This document shows, one piece after another, positions 62,484-64,000 of a stretch of DNA of 64,000 nt. Numbering within the stretch: position 1 is the first letter of the stretch; the number at the start of each line of letters is the position of its first letter. The DNA comes from an uncultured Verrucomicrobiota bacterium (GTDB taxonomy: Bacteria; Verrucomicrobiota; Verrucomicrobiia; Opitutales; Opitutaceae), in the NCBI GenBank assembly GCA_903869675.1, contig CAIQAB010000018.1, positions 1-64,000 on the forward strand, in the 5' to 3' direction. The notes under the pieces were generated by a model, which worked only from the letters and a program-made list of their open reading frames with translations, ran no database searches and was not told the origin of the DNA. The position numbers and the translations under genes are program-made.

Positions 62484-64000
62484 AGTCAAAAGCCTCACCC
62501 AGGCCCTGCTCTTCGCGGGCCTCCTTGATCTTCCACTTGGGCACCCCGGTCAGTTCGTTTTCCGCACGTTTTTTCTCCAGTATCGCCGCCTTGCCCGTGT
62601 AAGGCGTGCCCGGGGTATGCTTCGGTTTGCCCACCAGATCGAAATAGACCGGACAGCCGTCGATCCCAAATTCCTTGACCATACCCGCCTCAAGGTAGCG
62701 GCGGTATTGCTCGGATAATTTGTCTTCGCGGTTGCAGAAGAGTTTAATGCGGAAGGGCCGCACGCCGGTCTGGAGCGCGTAGTAGACGCGGAAACGCTTG
62801 CCGCCGATGGCGGGGGCCGGCACGCGCTCGGCGAGGTCGCCGATAAGGGCATTCAACTTTGCAGTGGCGATACGCTTGTCCAAGGAGCGATTGAGCTGCA
62901 CAGCGGCGTTGAGCATGCGGTCGACCTCGTAGCCGCTCAGCGCGGACACGAACAACACCGGTGCGCCGGGCGTGAAGAACAGACTTGAGCGCAGCGACTG
63001 CTCATACTTCACGCGGTATTCGCGCTCGGTCTTGTAATCGTGAAGGCCAGCCTCGGGGGCACAGTCGGGGTCGAGCTTTTTCCGGAAGGCGTCCTTCACC
63101 ACGTCCCACTTATTGACGATAATGATGATGGGTTTGCGTTCCTTGATGGCCTCGCCCGCGATGGCCTTATCCTGGGCGGTGACACCGTCGATGGCGTCAA
63201 GGACAAGAAAGACGACATCGCACTTGTTGATGGCGTCGAGCGAACGCAGGCGGGAGAAATACTCGACTGGCGAGGCGAGCTTTGTCTGTGCCTTTATTCC
63301 CGCGGTGTCGATCAGGCGGAAGGGGTATTCCTTCTGGTTACGGCCAAGGAAGGTAAAGGGGATCTCGACCGCATCACGGGTGGTGCCGGGTATGTTGGAG
63401 ACGATCAGACGATCGCTGCCGAGCAGACGATTACTGAGGGAGGACTTGCCGACGTTAGGCCGGCCGATGAAGCAGACGCAAAGCGGAGCGGAGGGATCAC
63501 GCGCACCGGGCAGCAGCGGGCGGCCCTCCTCGTCGGTGGTCGGACGCGGTGCGGTCGGGGCAACGTCGGGCGCAGGGCCGAGTTTCCCTACAATGATGGA
63601 GCGGAGCTCGGCCTCGCCGCGGCCGTGCTCAGCGGAGAAACGGATGGGCTCGCCTAGGCCAAGGCGGTAGATCTCACCGAGTTCGAGTTTATCGTCGTTG
63701 AAGTCGGCCTTGTTGACCACCAAGACCACGTCTTTTTTGCCCCGGCGCAGCATGGTTGCGATCTTCGCGTCGAGCGCGGTAAGGCCCTCGAGACCGTCGA
63801 CGACAAACAGCACGAGGTCGGCCGAGGAGATGGCGAACTCGACCTGGCGCTCGGAGGCAACGGTCAGCTCGGCCGGGGAATCGCCGCCCTTCAGACCCAG
63901 ACCGCCGGTATCCATCAGCGTGTAGGCGCCCTCCGCGACCTCGGCGGATACGACGTCGCGGGTCACGCCAGGCTGGTCGTGCACGATCGAAATACGCGAC
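62464..64000 (-). CDS. der: GTPase Der (EngA), 5' end cut by the window edge
   Basis: About 511 residues are visible of a GTPase with two tandem G domains needed for 50S ribosome assembly. The first domain lacks its P-loop because it lies past base 64000, but SIVHDQPGVTRD (its G2/switch I), DTGGLG (G3) and NKADF (G4) are present. The second has GRPNVGKSSLSNRLLG, IPGTTRDAVEI, DTAGIK and NKWDVV. The C-terminal KH-like domain follows (RVYYALQTGVRPFRIKLFCN), then a charged tail. Confidence 0.96.
   Translation of the reverse strand, partial: SRISIVHDQPGVTRDVVSAEVAEGAYTLMDTGGLGLKGGDSPAELTVASERQVEFAISSADLVLFVVDGLEGLTALDAKIATMLRRGKKDVVLVVNKADFNDDKLELGEIYRLGLGEPIRFSAEHGRGEAELRSIIVGKLGPAPDVAPTAPRPTTDEEGRPLLPGARDPSAPLCVCFIGRPNVGKSSLSNRLLGSDRLIVSNIPGTTRDAVEIPFTFLGRNQKEYPFRLIDTAGIKAQTKLASPVEYFSRLRSLDAINKCDVVFLVLDAIDGVTAQDKAIAGEAIKERKPIIIIVNKWDVVKDAFRKKLDPDCAPEAGLHDYKTEREYRVKYEQSLRSSLFFTPGAPVLFVSALSGYEVDRMLNAAVQLNRSLDKRIATAKLNALIGDLAERVPAPAIGGKRFRVYYALQTGVRPFRIKLFCNREDKLSEQYRRYLEAGMVKEFGIDGCPVYFDLVGKPKHTPGTPYTGKAAILEKKRAENELTGVPKWKIKEAREEQGLGEAFDYETLED

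Overview
The window is a GC-rich bacterial chromosome segment. Gene families and layout suggest a member of Verrucomicrobiota, most likely Opitutaceae-like. This placement is an inference from a two-gene RibD/RdgB coupling, an OmpL-like beta-barrel porin, DUF4380 and FecR-type proteins and general style; no rRNA is present to test it. Almost everything from about 4 kb rightward is ordinary core genome. The first 3.6 kb is visibly AT-richer and foreign.

Region 1 (1-3562) is the distal end of an integron cassette array. It holds three attC-like sites (177-279, 3082-3196, 3497-3562). They separate the 3' end of a GIY-YIG nuclease cassette, a two-gene restriction-modification cassette, and a small zinc-ribbon membrane-protein cassette. 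The restriction-modification cassette has its own promoter and a hairpin-dense leader. The third attC has a degenerate right-hand core, as expected for the last site of an array. An integrase gene is not in the window; by cassette orientation it should lie to the left. This array is the most interesting element here.

Region 2 (3563-6533) is a decayed zone: a long gene-free stretch, a small membrane protein, and a NikR-like regulator that has lost its N-terminal DNA-binding half and now abuts a stray signal-peptide fragment. A porin follows.

Region 3 (6534-25244) carries valS, glnD, a CPA2 antiporter pair, the cell-shape operon mreBCD-mrdA, rpmG, dgt and cdd. It ends with a reverse-strand operon hisG-aguB-aguA-lipoprotein that joins histidine synthesis to agmatine-to-putrescine conversion.

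Region 4 (25245-37152) carries an orphan OmpR-type regulator, surE, a SMUG-type uracil-DNA glycosylase, an ABC ATPase without its permeases next to a histidine-kinase remnant, rmuC, an MFS pump, gltX, and a reverse operon of metallo-beta-lactamase hydrolase, ribD and rdgB.

Region 5 (37304-46230) carries ogt, a TPR-like protein, a SmpA-like lipoprotein, a FecR protein with a Thr/Gly repeat tail, a SNF2 helicase, tRNA-Phe, an operon ending in an ECF sigma factor, and an aldehyde dehydrogenase.

Region 6 (46319-64000) carries ppk1, a REP-like repeat, lpdA, a beta-CASP nuclease, oppABC without ATPases, a DUF721 protein, exbBD, an MFS transporter, a PfkB kinase coupled to a TolA-like coiled-coil protein, fmt, a DUF4380 protein and der (cut by the window edge).
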